Assembly: GCA_018402585.1 (NCBI GenBank)
Contig: JAGYIO010000002.1
Coordinates: forward strand, 412,406 to 476,405
Reading direction: 5' to 3'
Origin: Chthoniobacterales bacterium
GTDB taxonomy: Bacteria; Verrucomicrobiota; Verrucomicrobiia; Chthoniobacterales; JACTMZ01
Length of the DNA: 64,000 nt
This document shows positions 15,669 to 25,800 of this stretch, piece by piece. How positions within the stretch are numbered: the first letter of the stretch is position 1; every line of letters begins with the position of its first letter. The notes under the pieces are model-generated. The model saw nothing but the letters and a program-made list of their open reading frames with translations, searched no databases and was not told where the DNA came from. The position numbers and the translations under genes were made by a program.

Positions 15669-17300
15669 TCAGGCCCGGAACTTCTGCGCAATGGGCACGC
15701 GCCGGCCGATACCAAAGGCTTTCGACGTCACCTTGATGCCCGGCGCGGCTTGCTGGCGCTTGTATTCGTTGGTCTCCACCTTGTGGGCCACCCAGCGGAC
15801 GGTATCGGCCGCGAAGCCCCGGGCCGCGACCTCGTCAGTGGTCAGCTGCTCTTCGACATAGAGCCGCAGGATTTCGTCGAGTACCTCGTAGGGCGGCAGC
15901 GTGTCCTGGTCCTTCTGGTCCGCCCGCAATTCCGCGCTGGGCGGCTTGTCGATCGTGTTCTGCGGGATGATCTCGCCGTGCCGGTTGATGTAGCGGGCCA
16001 ACTGGTAAACCATCATTTTGGGCACATCGGAAATAAGGGCCAAGCCGCCGGCCATGTCGCCGTAGATCGTGCAGTAACCGACGGCCAACTCGCTCTTGTT
16101 CCCGGTCGAAATGACCATGCGGTTAAACTTGTTGGAGAGGGCCATGAGGGTCATGCCGCGCAGACGGGACTGCAAATTTTCTTCGGTCACGTCGGGCGGG
16201 TGTCCGCTGAAGACGTCGCGGAGTTGTTCGTTCATCGCGCCGAAGGCGTCCTTGATCGCGACGTGCTGGCAGTCGATGCCGAGGTGCCGGGCCAGGGCGA
16301 TGGAATCATTGATGCTGCCCGGCGAGGAGAAGGGTCCGGGCATGGTCACGCCGAGGACGTTTACTTTCCCCAGCGCCGCGACGGCCAGGGCGGCGGTGAC
16401 CGCGGAGTCGATGCCGCCGCTCAGGCCGATGACCACCTGTTGGAATCCGCACTTGGCCAGATAGTCGCGCAGACCGAGCACGAGGGCGTCGTGGATGTCG
16501 GCAAGGTCGCTGTGTTCGACGAGCGGGAAGGGGGCGTCAGGCGGGATTTTGACCAGCGCGACGTCTGCGCGGAAGCCGGCCAATTCGGCGACCAGCGAGC
16601 CGTTGCGGTCGAAGGCGAGGGAGCGCCCGTCGAAAACCAGCTGGTCGTTACCGCCGACCAGATTGACATAGACCAGCGGAGTTTTCAAATGCTCTGCGAT
16701 GCCGGAGAGCATGGCGCGGCGTTTGGCCGGCTTGCCGGCTTCGAAGGGGGAGCTGCTGAGATTGAGGATGAGGTCGACGCCGGCTTTTTCAAGTTGGGTG
16801 ACCGGGCTGTGTCCGTAGTAGTCGCGCGGGAGATATTCCGGCGTCCACAAGTCCTCGCAAATCGTGATCCCGGTGCGCAGGCCGGCCACTTGGGTCACGG
16901 TGAATTTTTGCGCCGGCTCGAAGTAGCGTCCTTCGTCAAAGACGTCATAGGTCGGCAGCAGGGATTTGTGGGCCACGGCGACGCGTTGCCCGTTGCGCAG
17001 CACGACGGCGCTGTTGTGGCAGGGCCGGCCCTGTGGCGCGGGGTTCGGTTCGACGGTGCCGACGATGAGCGGGACGGTGCCGGTGTCGACCGCCAGCGCG
17101 TTGACGTGACGTTCGGCCGACGCAATGAAGCCGGAACGGAAGACGAGGTCCATCGGGGGGTAGCCGCAGACCGCGAGTTCGGGAGTGACGACGAAGTCTG
17201 CGCCGGCTTTGACCAGTTCGCGGTAGGCGCGGAGGATTTTCCCCGTATTGCCGGCGAAGTCACCGACCGTGGTGTTGATTTGGGCGAGGCCGGCGTTCAA
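15669..17300 (-). CDS. nadE: Glutamine-dependent NAD+ synthetase
   Basis: 543 aa from TTG 17300, giving (M)NAGLAQINTTVGDFAGN; residues encoded upstream come from a short tandem repeat. Residues 1-260 are a nitrilase-type glutaminase with the triad E (TPELAVCGYPP, near 41), K (AHKSLLP, near 112) and C (TICEDLW, near 148). Residues 280-543 are the synthetase with PP-loop GLSGGIDSA (near 292-300) and STGNKSELAVGYCTIYGDMAGG. Amidates deamido-NAD. There is no clear RBS, and the start region is unusual. plsY begins 4 bases downstream. Confidence 0.93.
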   Translation of the reverse strand: MNAGLAQINTTVGDFAGNTGKILRAYRELVKAGADFVVTPELAVCGYPPMDLVFRSGFIASAERHVNALAVDTGTVPLIVGTVEPNPAPQGRPCHNSAVVLRNGQRVAVAHKSLLPTYDVFDEGRYFEPAQKFTVTQVAGLRTGITICEDLWTPEYLPRDYYGHSPVTQLEKAGVDLILNLSSSPFEAGKPAKRRAMLSGIAEHLKTPLVYVNLVGGNDQLVFDGRSLAFDRNGSLVAELAGFRADVALVKIPPDAPFPLVEHSDLADIHDALVLGLRDYLAKCGFQQVVIGLSGGIDSAVTAALAVAALGKVNVLGVTMPGPFSSPGSINDSIALARHLGIDCQHVAIKDAFGAMNEQLRDVFSGHPPDVTEENLQSRLRGMTLMALSNKFNRMVISTGNKSELAVGYCTIYGDMAGGLALISDVPKMMVYQLARYINRHGEIIPQNTIDKPPSAELRADQKDQDTLPPYEVLDEILRLYVEEQLTTDEVAARGFAADTVRWVAHKVETNEYKRQQAAPGIKVTSKAFGIGRRVPIAQKFRA

Positions 17301-17378
17301 GAGAGTTGAGGGTTGAGGGATGAGAGTTGAGAGAAGGGACGCCTTTGACTGAAAACTGAACACTGAACACGGAATACT
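17301..17378. repeat. Two blocks of 7-nt tandem repeats upstream of nadE
   Basis: On the + strand, 17301-17336 is built from imperfect units of GTTGAGG/GTTGAGA. 17348-17370 is built from units ACTGAAA/ACTGAAC. Both have a 7-nt period and sit just before the nadE start codon (minus strand). Confidence 0.7.
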
Positions 17379-17397
17379 CCCGCCGCACCGCGGCGGG
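17379..17397 (-). terminator. Stem-loop after the CPBP protease gene
   Basis: A perfect 8-bp stem (CCCGCCGC / GCGGCGGG with loop ACC) lies immediately after the stop codon of the minus-strand gene at 17398. No U-run follows, so a terminator role is only possible. Confidence 0.35.
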
Positions 17398-18102
17398 TTA
17401 CCAAAACCCCCATTGGCCGGTTTGCATAATGTAGAGGCCGAGGCCGAGATTGGTCACGGCATGGGCGAGGACGCAGCATTTGAGGCTGCGCGTCTTGATG
17501 GCGAGAAGATTGTAGATCGCGCCGGTCAGGAGGGCCGGGATGAAGTCGGGTCCGAAATGGGCGAGTCCGAACATCACGGTGACCACGCCAAAGGAAAACC
17601 AGGTAAAGGCGCCGAAGGGGACTTTGGTGAAATCTTCCTGGATCAGGTAACGCAGGAGGAAGCCGCGCCAGAAAATTTCCTCGAGCAAGGGAACGACGAT
17701 GACGAGGCGGGCGAAGCGGAGGAGGAGCGTGCCCCAGTAAAGCGCGGCCGAGCCGGCGAAGAGGTTCGGATCGAAGCCGTCGGCGCGCGGCTCCGCACCG
17801 GGAAGCCATTGCGGGGAAACCCAGAGGACGAGGACAACCAGACCGGTCAGGACGGCGGTGAGGGCATGCCATGCCGCGCCCCAGTGATAAGTTTTCCCGA
17901 ACCAGACGAGGAGCGCGCCGCAGAGAATGGTCTGCAGCGGATAGACCCAATACTTCGGATCGGAGAGCCAAAGTGGTCCGCCTTCCTCCGGGGCAAAAGA
18001 GACCACGAGTGAGACGAGGGCGAGGCCGCCCATGAAAACCGCGAAGGGCAGCACGTAGGCCCAAAGGGCGCGGGAGTCGGTGGTGGGACGGGGCTCGCTC
18101 AT
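17398..18102 (-). CDS. CPBP-family intramembrane glutamic endopeptidase (CAAX protease-like)
   Basis: 234 aa from ATG giving MSEPRPTTDSRALWAYVLPF; about seven membrane segments. The three CPBP motifs are present: LLEEIFWRGFLLRYL (EExxxR, near residue 135), TVMFGLAHFG (FxxxH type), and VLAHAVTNLGLG. These residues build the active site of Rce1-like intramembrane proteases. Some members of this subfamily accompany exosortase systems, but no exosortase or PEP-CTERM protein is seen here. The target is unknown. Confidence 0.82.
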   Translation of the reverse strand: MSEPRPTTDSRALWAYVLPFAVFMGGLALVSLVVSFAPEEGGPLWLSDPKYWVYPLQTILCGALLVWFGKTYHWGAAWHALTAVLTGLVVLVLWVSPQWLPGAEPRADGFDPNLFAGSAALYWGTLLLRFARLVIVVPLLEEIFWRGFLLRYLIQEDFTKVPFGAFTWFSFGVVTVMFGLAHFGPDFIPALLTGAIYNLLAIKTRSLKCCVLAHAVTNLGLGLYIMQTGQWGFW

Positions 18103-18122
18103 CAGGTCAAGGATGTTGTGCC

Positions 18123-18147
18123 GCAAAACCGCCTTGACCGGCAAGCC
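18123..18147. repeat. 25-bp direct repeat, copy 1
   Basis: Identical to 18747-18771, beginning GCAAAACCGCCTTGACCGGC. The two copies bracket the psiE-like gene. Confidence 0.85.
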
Positions 18148-18229
18148 CGCGAGGTGAAGATTTGGAAGAGAAAAATCTCAAGAGCCGAGTGGCTTTTGCA
18201 TCCGGCCGGCTTTGCTCGCCCATCGAACC

Positions 18230-18727
18230 ATGGAAACTCCCCCCACCTCATCCGTCGGCCGGAAAATTTTCGCAGTTATTTCCCGCGGCGAGACCATCAC
18301 CTACGGGTATGTCGCGATCATTCTCTTGGGTATCGCCGCAGCCATTGCGGTCTATCTGATCAAGTTCGTCTTCGCTGCGTTCCAAGCGCAGGATCCATTT
18401 TTTCTCACGCTCATCGCGCTGATCAACGAGATCCTGCTTTTGCTCATCGTCATGGAGTTGCTGCGCACGGTGACGCGCCTTTTGACCTCGCCGACGCACG
18501 AGGTGGGGATTGAGGACCTTAATCCCTTTTTGGTCATTGCGGGGATCAGCGTGACGCGTCGTATTTTGACCATCGGCGCCGGTTTGTCGGTGCATGAAAC
18601 GGAAGGACACACCATTGATGCGGTGAAATTCCAACAGTCCATGACCGAGTTGGTGATCAGCGGTTTGATCATCCTGCTGGTCTCCGTGGCTCTCTGGCTG
18701 ATCAACCGGCCGCACACCCGGAAGTAG
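18230..18727 (+). CDS. PsiE-family membrane protein
   Basis: 165 aa from ATG giving METPPTSSVGRKIFAVISRG. Four membrane helices. The spacing and the conserved blocks LLLLIVMELLRTVTRLL and ISVTRRILTIGAGLS match the phosphate-starvation-inducible PsiE family, whose biochemical role is unsettled. The gene stands alone between two copies of a 25-bp direct repeat, with tRNA-Gly downstream. Confidence 0.75.
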   Translation: METPPTSSVGRKIFAVISRGETITYGYVAIILLGIAAAIAVYLIKFVFAAFQAQDPFFLTLIALINEILLLLIVMELLRTVTRLLTSPTHEVGIEDLNPFLVIAGISVTRRILTIGAGLSVHETEGHTIDAVKFQQSMTELVISGLIILLVSVALWLINRPHTRK

Positions 18728-18746
18728 GGTCGCGCCCCCCGGAGCG

Positions 18747-18771
18747 GCAAAACCGCCTTGACCGGCAAGCC
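18747..18771. repeat. 25-bp direct repeat, copy 2
   Basis: Second identical copy of the repeat at 18123-18147, between the psiE-like gene and tRNA-Gly. Confidence 0.85.
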
Positions 18772-18795
18772 TGCGCGGTCAATCTAAGGAAGTTC

Positions 18796-18866
18796 GCGGG
18801 CATAGTTTAGTGGTAAAACTCCAGCCTTCCAAGCTGGCTATGAGGGTTCGATTCCCTCTGCCCGCT
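18796..18866 (+). tRNA. tRNA-Gly (anticodon UCC)
   Basis: A 71-nt cloverleaf. The acceptor stem GCGGGCA pairs with TGCCCGC, with discriminator T. The anticodon stem-loop is CCAGC-CTTCCAA-GCTGG with anticodon TCC. The T arm is GAGGG-TTCGATT-CCCTC. No CCA is encoded. Confidence 0.93.
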
Positions 18867-18906
18867 GTCTTTCCTTCTCTCGCCCGCTGATCCGCCACCC
18901 GCAACC

Positions 18907-20049
18907 ATGAAAGCAGTCCTCGGCGCGGTTCTGGCACGTTGTCCGCGGGCCTCGGCCGGACACACCTGTGCGGTCATGAATTGGGTCAAGGCCCTCGAAT
19001 CGCTCGGGTGGGAAGTTTGGCTCACCGAGCACCTCACGTCCGACGAACTCGAACTGCCCGAATCGGGGCACGCGCGCAGCCCGCAGGAAGAATTCTGGCA
19101 CCAGACGTCGGCGGAATTCGGTTTGGCCGCCCGCCAGTGCCTGCTCATTGACGGCCAGAGTCCCGACCTTGACGCCTTCCGCCAATTTTCGGCGGGTGCG
19201 GATTTATTTTTGAATTACTCGGGTCAATTCAAACGCCTTGATCTGCTCGGCCACCGCACAACCAAGTGCTACCTCGATGTTGATCCGGGTTTCACCCAGT
19301 TGTGGGTCGAGACCTGCGGCACGGATATGAATTTCGCGGGTCATGATTTATTCCTTACTGTCGGTGCGAATTTCGCTTCACCTCAGCTTCGTCTGCCCCG
19401 CACCGGGCAGGAGTGGATTCCGCTCGTGCCCCCGGTGCCGGGTGACTACTGGCGCGACCGTCTCGCGGCGGCCGGTGGTGCGCGTGACCGCGTTGCCTGG
19501 ACCACCGTTTCCCACTGGTATGGCTACAATGATCTCGTCTGGGAGGGAAAAACCTACGGCGGCAAACGTGACAGTTTGCGTGCCTTGGCCGACCTCCCGC
19601 GCCTAAGCGGCGCGCCCTTTGGTATCGCCAGCGATTTGCAACCGGGATGGGAGGACTATGATCCTTTCATCAAGGGCGGGTGGAAGTTGCTTTCCTCCGC
19701 GGAGGTCTGCCGCGATGTGCCCGCTTATCTGCGCTTTATCGCCGGATCACGCGGCGAAATCGGGGTGGCCAAGGGCGGCTATGTTCTATCGCGGGGCGGA
19801 TGGATCAGTGATCGCAGCGTGATCTACCTCGCGCTCGAGCGTCCGGTCGTTTTGCAAGACACCGGTTGGCCTGAAGTGGTGCCGTCGCGTCCGGGGTTGC
19901 TGCCTTTTGAAGATGTGAACGGGGCGGTAAGGCGCATCGCGGAAGCGGAGAAAAACTTGGACCAACAAAGCGCCGCTGCGCGCGAGTTGGCCGACACGGT
20001 CTTCAACCCCGCGTCCTCCCTGGCGCCGATCTTTGCGCGCCTGCGCTGA
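18907..20049 (+). CDS. Uncharacterised protein, glycosyltransferase (GT-B)-like
   Basis: 380 aa. The N-terminus MKAVLGAVLARCPRASAGHT leads into a Rossmann-like start with AVMNWVKALESLGWEVWLTE, as in GT-B enzymes that begin with a binding loop and a long helix. Later blocks (FLNYSGQFKR, KCYLDVDPGFTQLW, GIASDLQPGW, YLRFIAGSRGEIGVAKGGYV, and SDRSVIYLALERPVVLQDTG) resemble the nucleotide-sugar side of GT-B folds. The exact family and substrate are not recognised. It has no close operon partner and lies between two tRNA genes. Confidence 0.55.
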   Translation: MKAVLGAVLARCPRASAGHTCAVMNWVKALESLGWEVWLTEHLTSDELELPESGHARSPQEEFWHQTSAEFGLAARQCLLIDGQSPDLDAFRQFSAGADLFLNYSGQFKRLDLLGHRTTKCYLDVDPGFTQLWVETCGTDMNFAGHDLFLTVGANFASPQLRLPRTGQEWIPLVPPVPGDYWRDRLAAAGGARDRVAWTTVSHWYGYNDLVWEGKTYGGKRDSLRALADLPRLSGAPFGIASDLQPGWEDYDPFIKGGWKLLSSAEVCRDVPAYLRFIAGSRGEIGVAKGGYVLSRGGWISDRSVIYLALERPVVLQDTGWPEVVPSRPGLLPFEDVNGAVRRIAEAEKNLDQQSAAARELADTVFNPASSLAPIFARLR

Positions 20050-20056
20050 GAAAAAG

Positions 20057-20138
20057 TGCTCGGGAAGGGAGTCGAACCCTTACTCCTTACGGAACCAGAT
20101 CCTAAGTCTGGCGCGTCTGCCAGTTCCGCCACCCGAGC
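20057..20138 (-). tRNA. tRNA-Leu (anticodon UAG)
   Basis: An 82-nt class II tRNA. The acceptor GCTCGGG pairs with CCCGAGC plus discriminator A. The anticodon arm CCAGA-CTTAGGA-TCTGG has anticodon TAG. A variable arm (TTCCGTAAGGAG region) and T arm AAGGG-TTCGACT-CCCTT follow. Confidence 0.92.
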
Positions 20139-20235
20139 GCTAGTTGAGGACACTAACAGGCGACGGGCCGGTGGCGAGGGTTGAGCTTGGTTGGATTTGA
20201 CTTACCAGCGGGCCCGGTGTTCCGGGGCGGCTGCA

Positions 20236-20883
20236 TTATGGTGGGCCGGCCGATTTGGTGTGGCGCCGCTCGGCTTCTGCGACGATGGCGTCGACCGTGT
20301 TGGAAGCTTCCTTGATGGCGTGGCCGCGCAGGCCGGCGACCAGGGAGGTGGCCGGCTCGACGTGGTTGGCGTAGCAGATCACCGCGGTGTCACCATGGGG
20401 TTCGACCCGCAATTTGCCCACCGCGGATTTGGCGAAAAGGGATTCGAGGAGATTCCAATGCACGGTGTAGCCCCCGGGGGTTTTTTCGTAGCGATTGCGC
20501 ACCAAGTAGCTGATGGTGAAAATGACCGGCAATTTCACGGTGTAACGCACGTCCTTGGTGTTGGCGTCCGGCTCATTTTCGACTGCCGCGGATTTCAGAT
20601 TGCCAATGAAGCTGTCCGCGTTTTCATAGTCGAGGAAGAGGGCGGTCACGCCCTCCGGCGTGGCCTTCACTTTGCGGTAGATACGGACTTCGGGCCAGGT
20701 GGCCCCCGGTTTTTCCACCGTGATGAGGACACTTTCTCCGGCTTCGAGTTTGCCGCGGTCGGCCGCGGACAATTCGTCGGTCATGGCGGATCGCGCCGGC
20801 GCGGTGAGGGTGAGGGCGGTGATGAGCAAGTAGACAGATTTGCGCAGGGGAAAGTAGACCGGGGGAAGAAGGTGCTCGTTCAT
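20236..20883 (-). CDS. Secreted SRPBCC (START-like) domain protein
   Basis: 215 aa. A signal peptide (residues 1-33: [18 protein letters not shown]) precedes a domain with the pattern of the SRPBCC/START fold: [51 protein letters not shown], and a long C-terminal helix [20 protein letters not shown]. Such folds bind hydrophobic ligands. It is probably periplasmic. It is divergent from trmD, with about 44 bp between the starts. Confidence 0.65.
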   Translation of the reverse strand: MNEHLLPPVYFPLRKSVYLLITALTLTAPARSAMTDELSAADRGKLEAGESVLITVEKPGATWPEVRIYRKVKATPEGVTALFLDYENADSFIGNLKSAAVENEPDANTKDVRYTVKLPVIFTISYLVRNRYEKTPGGYTVHWNLLESLFAKSAVGKLRVEPHGDTAVICYANHVEPATSLVAGLRGHAIKEASNTVDAIVAEAERRHTKSAGPP

Positions 20884-20927
20884 TCCTTATCTGGTTGCCT
20901 CACGGGCGGCGTGATAGCAAGAAGTCC

Positions 20928-21599
20928 GTGCAAATCGATGTTCTTACCCTTTTTCCGGCCATGGGCGAAGGTCTGCTCAACGAAAGCATGCTGCGCATCG
21001 CCCGGGAAAAGGGGGCGGCCGACATCCGTCTGCGCAATCTTCGTGATTGGGCGCCGGGCAAGCACCAGGTGACCGACGAACCGCCCTACGGCGGCGGAGC
21101 CGGCATGGTGCTCAAAGTGGAGCCGATCGCCCTTGCTTTGGCGGAACTTCGTCAACCGGCCTCGCGCGTCATTCTCCTTTCCGCCCAAGGCCGGCGCTTC
21201 GACCAGGCCACGGCCAAGCGCTTGGCCGGCGAAAAGCATCTGATCATGATTTCCGGGCACTACGAGGGGGTTGACCAGCGGGTGGCCGAGCATTTGGTCG
21301 ACGAGGAAATTTCGCTCGGCGATTACATTCTGACCAATGGCACCCTGGCCGCGCTGGTTGTCACGGATGCCGTGGTGCGGTTGCTGCCCGGGGTGCTCGG
21401 CGACGAACAATCGGCGGCCGACGAATCGTTCTCCCATGGACTGCTCGAATATCCGCACTACACGCGACCGGCCGAATTCCGCGGTTGGCCGGTGCCCGAC
21501 ATTTTGCTCTCCGGAAATCATGCGGCGATCGAAGCGTGGCGCCGCGAGCAGGCGAGGGAGCGCACGCGGGAACGCCGGCCGGATCTCGGGTCCGGCTAG
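20928..21599 (+). CDS. trmD: tRNA (guanine37-N1)-methyltransferase
   Basis: 223 aa from GTG 20928, giving (M)[19 protein letters not shown]. Methylates G37 of tRNAs with SAM. The SPOUT-fold landmarks are [20 protein letters not shown] (residues 45-65), the trefoil-knot part [15 protein letters not shown] and [20 protein letters not shown], then the C-terminal [22 protein letters not shown]. All of these are standard for TrmD. It is not next to rpsP/rplS here. Confidence 0.95.
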   Translation: MQIDVLTLFPAMGEGLLNESMLRIAREKGAADIRLRNLRDWAPGKHQVTDEPPYGGGAGMVLKVEPIALALAELRQPASRVILLSAQGRRFDQATAKRLAGEKHLIMISGHYEGVDQRVAEHLVDEEISLGDYILTNGTLAALVVTDAVVRLLPGVLGDEQSAADESFSHGLLEYPHYTRPAEFRGWPVPDILLSGNHAAIEAWRREQARERTRERRPDLGSG

Positions 21600-21757
21600 G
21601 ACGTAGCGTCCTCCCGCACCGGGTGCGAGCGGAGGGTCGTTGGTCAGGTTGCCCAGCGAAAACCGACCTTCTCTGCGCCGGGCGGCGGGGGGATTCCGTG
21701 ACAGGACGGGGCATCCGTGTCATTTGATGAGAGCGTTTTACCCCGGCCCGCTTGCGC

Positions 21758-22891
21758 ATGAACTTCAAATCTTTCCTCTTTGCCCTCGCCTTCCTTTTTG
21801 TCGTGGTCGGTGTCGTGGCCGGACTGAAGGCGCTTCAGATCGGGAAGTTGATCGCCTCCGGCCAGGAGGACGGCGGTCCGCCGGTCGAGACGGTCAGCAC
21901 GGTGTCCGTCACGAAGGAACGCCGGGAGAACTCGGTCGAGTCGGTCGGTTCGCTGCGGGCCGTGCAGGGGGCCGACTTGAGCACGGAAGAGTCCGGGATG
22001 GTGACGAAAATCTTTTTCGAAAACGGGCAGGAAGTGAAGGAGGGCGACTTGCTGCTCGAGCTGGACACGCAAACCGAGCAGGCGAACCTGCGTTCGGCCG
22101 AAGCGGAAGCCGATCTGGCCCGCACGGTTTACGACCGCACGAAGCAACTGCGGGTCAACAGCACCGTGCCGCAATCGGAGATGGACACGGCCGAGTCTAA
22201 TTTGCGCAAGATGACCGCGCTGGTCGAACAGCTCCGTTCGACCATCCGGGAGAAGCAACTGCGCGCGCCCTTCACGGGACGTCTCGGCATCCGCGAAGTC
22301 AACCTCGGGCAGTTCGTCGACCAAGGGGACAAAATCGTTTCCCTGCAATCCCTCGATCCGATCTTCGTCGACTTCCTCCTCCCGCAGCAACTGCTCTCCC
22401 AGCTCACCCCGGGACGCCCGCTGCGGGTGATCACCGATGTCTATCCCGACAAAGTTTTCGACGGCGAACTCACCGCGGTGAATACCGAAATCGACCCCGT
22501 GACGCGCAACATCCGTCTGCAGGGTACGCTGAGCAATCCGGGCGGCCTCCTCCGTCCCGGGATGTTCGGACGCATTCTGCTTTCCCTGGGAGAAGCTTCC
22601 GAGGTGACCTCCATCCCGCTCACCGCCGTGGTGGCCGCGACCTATGGTGATTCGGTTTTCGTGGTTGAGGAAAAGACCGGTGAAGACGGCGTGAGGAAAA
22701 CCGTGGCCAACCAGCGCTTTATCCGCACGGGCCGGGCCGAAGGGGATTTCATTGCCGTGACCGAGGGTTTGCAACCCGGGGAGACGGTGGTCTCGGCCGG
22801 TGCTTTCAAATTGCGCAATGGTTCCGCCGTGGAAGTGAACAATGACCTGGCGCCGCGTCCGGAGCGGCAGCCGCGTCCGGAGGACTCATGA
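21758..22891 (+). CDS. RND efflux periplasmic adaptor subunit
   Basis: 377 aa. N-terminal membrane anchor (FLFALAFLFVVVGVVAGL), lipoyl half-motifs (GSLRAVQGADLSTEESGMVT with FFENGQEVKEGDLLLELDT near residues 60-105; LRAPFTGRLGIREVNLGQFV near 165-185), coiled-coil hairpin between them (105-160), then beta-barrel and membrane-proximal domains. This is the HlyD/AcrA-type adaptor that bridges an RND pump to an outer-membrane channel. An alternative TTG start lies 2 codons upstream. Its stop overlaps the pump gene (ATGA). No TolC-like gene follows. Confidence 0.92.
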   Translation: MNFKSFLFALAFLFVVVGVVAGLKALQIGKLIASGQEDGGPPVETVSTVSVTKERRENSVESVGSLRAVQGADLSTEESGMVTKIFFENGQEVKEGDLLLELDTQTEQANLRSAEAEADLARTVYDRTKQLRVNSTVPQSEMDTAESNLRKMTALVEQLRSTIREKQLRAPFTGRLGIREVNLGQFVDQGDKIVSLQSLDPIFVDFLLPQQLLSQLTPGRPLRVITDVYPDKVFDGELTAVNTEIDPVTRNIRLQGTLSNPGGLLRPGMFGRILLSLGEASEVTSIPLTAVVAATYGDSVFVVEEKTGEDGVRKTVANQRFIRTGRAEGDFIAVTEGLQPGETVVSAGAFKLRNGSAVEVNNDLAPRPERQPRPEDS

Positions 22892-25800
22892 GCCTGCGGC
22901 ACTTGGGACGGCGCGGCGGGGCCGGCGGATCGGGCTCGTTCACTGATATGTTCATCGAGCGGCCCGTGGTGGCCGCCGTGGTTGCTTTGCTCATCATTGT
23001 GCTGGGACTGCAGGCTTTGCTCAGCCTCAACGTGCGTCAATACCCGCGCAGCGACAACGCCTCGGTCACCGTGACCACGGTCTACATCGGCGCGAGTGCC
23101 GATTTGGTGCGGGGCTTCATCACCACGCCGCTGGAGCGTGTTATCTCGGGGTCGGACGGCATCGACTACGTCGAGTCGCAAAGTTCGCCCGGTCGTTCGG
23201 TCATCACCGCGCGGCTCAAGCTCAATTACGATTCGACCAAAGCCTTGGCCGAGATCAGCTCGAAAGTCGACCAGGTGCGCAACGACCTGCCGCCCGAGGC
23301 CGAGGTGCCGGTCATCAATATCGTCAACGCCGACTCGGAGCGCGCCGCGGCCTATCTCCGTTTCACCTCCGACATCCTCCAGCCCAACGAAATCACCGAC
23401 TACCTGGCCCGCGTCATCCAGCCGCGCTTCTCCGCCATTCCCGGGGTGCAGCGCGCCGAAATCCTCGGCGGGCGCGTCTTTGCCATGCGCATCTGGCTCA
23501 AACCCGACCGGATGGCCGCGCTCAATGTCAGCCCCGCGCAAATCCGCCAGGCTCTGGCCGGCAACAACTATCTTTCGGCCGTCGGCCAGACCAAAGGCGC
23601 GCTGGTCACGGTCAATCTGACCGCCAACACCGACCTCAACTCGGCGGAGGAGTTCGAACAGCTGGTCATCCGCGAGAGTGAAGGAGCGATCGTGCGGCTC
23701 AAGGACGTGGCTGATGTGGTGCTCGGCGCGGAGGACTACGATTCCGAAGTGCGATTTTCCGGAGAGAAGGCCGTCTTCATGGGGATCTGGGTGCTGCCCA
23801 ATGCCAATGCTTTGGATGTGCTTTCCGGGGTGCAGACCGAATTGGAGGAAATCAACCGCGACCTGCCGGCCGGCCTGGAGGGCGGCATCGCCTATGATTC
23901 CACGGTCTACATCCGCGACTCGATCGACGAAGTGCTCAAGACTTTGGCTGAGACGCTCCTCATCGTTGTGTTGGTCATCTTTCTCTTCATGGGCTCGTTG
24001 CGGGCTGTGGTCGTGCCGGTCGCCGCCATTCCTTTGTCCATCATCGGCGCATTTTTCCTCATGCAGATGGCCGGGTTCACGGTCAATCTGCTGACTCTTC
24101 TGGCCATTGTTCTGTGCGTCGGCATCGTGGTCGATGACGCCATCGTCATGGTCGAAAATATCGAACGGCATTTGTCCGAGGGCATGACGCCTTTCGATGC
24201 CGCGATCAAGGGTGCACGCGAGTTGGTCGGTCCGGTCATTTCCATGACCATCACCTTGGCCGTGGTCTACGCGCCGATCGGCTTCCAAGGCGGCTTGACC
24301 GGGGCACTCTTCCGCGAGTTCGCCTTCACCCTGGCCGGTGCGGTCCTTGTCTCGGGCATTGTCGCGCTGACTGTTTCGCCGGTCATGTGCGCCAAAATGC
24401 TCAAGCCCGGTATGGAGGACCACGGCTTTGCCCGGCTGGTCAACCGTGGCTTCAGCCGTCTGCGCGACATCTACGGCCGCGCGCTCGACGCCGTCCTGGC
24501 CGCACGACCGGCGGCCTATTTCGTGTGGGCGGTCATCGCCTTGCTCTGCATCCCGATGTTCCGTATGTCGCCGTCCGAACTGGCCCCCTCCGAGGACCAG
24601 GGAGTTATTTTCGGCATCGTCGATGCGCCGGCCAATGCCACGGTGGAGGAAACCGCGCGTTATGCCGAAGCGGCCAACGACATTTTCTTCAGCGAGCCCG
24701 AGACCGACTTTTCCTTCCAGCTGACCCAGCCGTCCTCCGGCTTCAGCGGCATGCGCCTCAAACCGTGGAGCGAACGCGAGCGTACGCCGAACGAGATCCT
24801 GCCCGGACTCACCGCCAAGCTGGACCGGATTGCCGGTATTAGCGTCCGCGCGGTCACTCCGCCTTCCTTGCCCGGTGGCGGCAACTTCCCGGTCGAATTC
24901 ATCATCGCCTCGACGGCCGAACCCGAGCAGATCCTCGAGATCGCCCGCCCGCTGCAGCAAAAAGCGGCGGCCAGCGGTATGTTCGCCTTCCCGCCGATCA
25001 TCGACACCAAGATCGACCAGCCGGAAGCCGAATTCCTCATCGACCGCGACAAGGTGGCCTCCCTCGGGCTGAACCTCCGTCAAGTCGGCGAGGACATCTC
25101 CGCCATGGTCGGCGGCAATTATGTCAACCGCTTCAACATCGGCGGCCGCAGCTACAAGGTCATTCCGCAAATCCAACGCGCGGGAAGGCTCAATCCCGAC
25201 CAACTCGAGAGCATTTATGTGACCGGCCCCGACGGACGCCTCATGCCCCTCGGTGCGGTGGCCACGATCAAGCAATCGGCCCAACCGCGTTCGCTCAACC
25301 GCTTCCAGCAACTCAACGCGGTGAAGTTGAGCGGCGTGGCCATCCGTCCGCTCGACCAGGCCCTGCGTTTCCTCGAGGACGAAGCGGCGAAAATCATGCC
25401 GCCGGGCTACGTTATTGATTACACCGGCGAATCACGGCAGTTGCGGACGGAGGGCGACAAATTTCTCCCCGCTTTTGCTTTGGCCCTCGTACTTATTTTT
25501 CTGGTCCTCTCCGCCCAGTTCAACAGCTTCCGCGATCCCTTCATCATCCTCCTTGGTTCGGTCCCTCTTGCCCTCTTCGGCGCCCTGATTTTCACCTTTT
25601 TGAAAATGCCCGCGCCGAACGTCCCGTTCTGGACCGACGGATGGACGACGACGATGAACATCTATTCGCAGGTGGGCCTCGTCACGCTGGTCGGCCTCAT
25701 TGCCAAGCACGGGATCCTCATCGTCGAGTTCGCCAACCAGCGCCAGCGCGCCGGAGTGAACAAACTTGAGGCGGTGCGCGAAGCGGCGCGGGTCCGGTTC

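Noticed and set aside
22642-25311. 889-codon antisense frame opposite the RND permease
   Set aside because: It is a GC-rich shadow of a clearly real gene, with no domain and histidine/aspartate-rich translated sequence typical of antisense frames.
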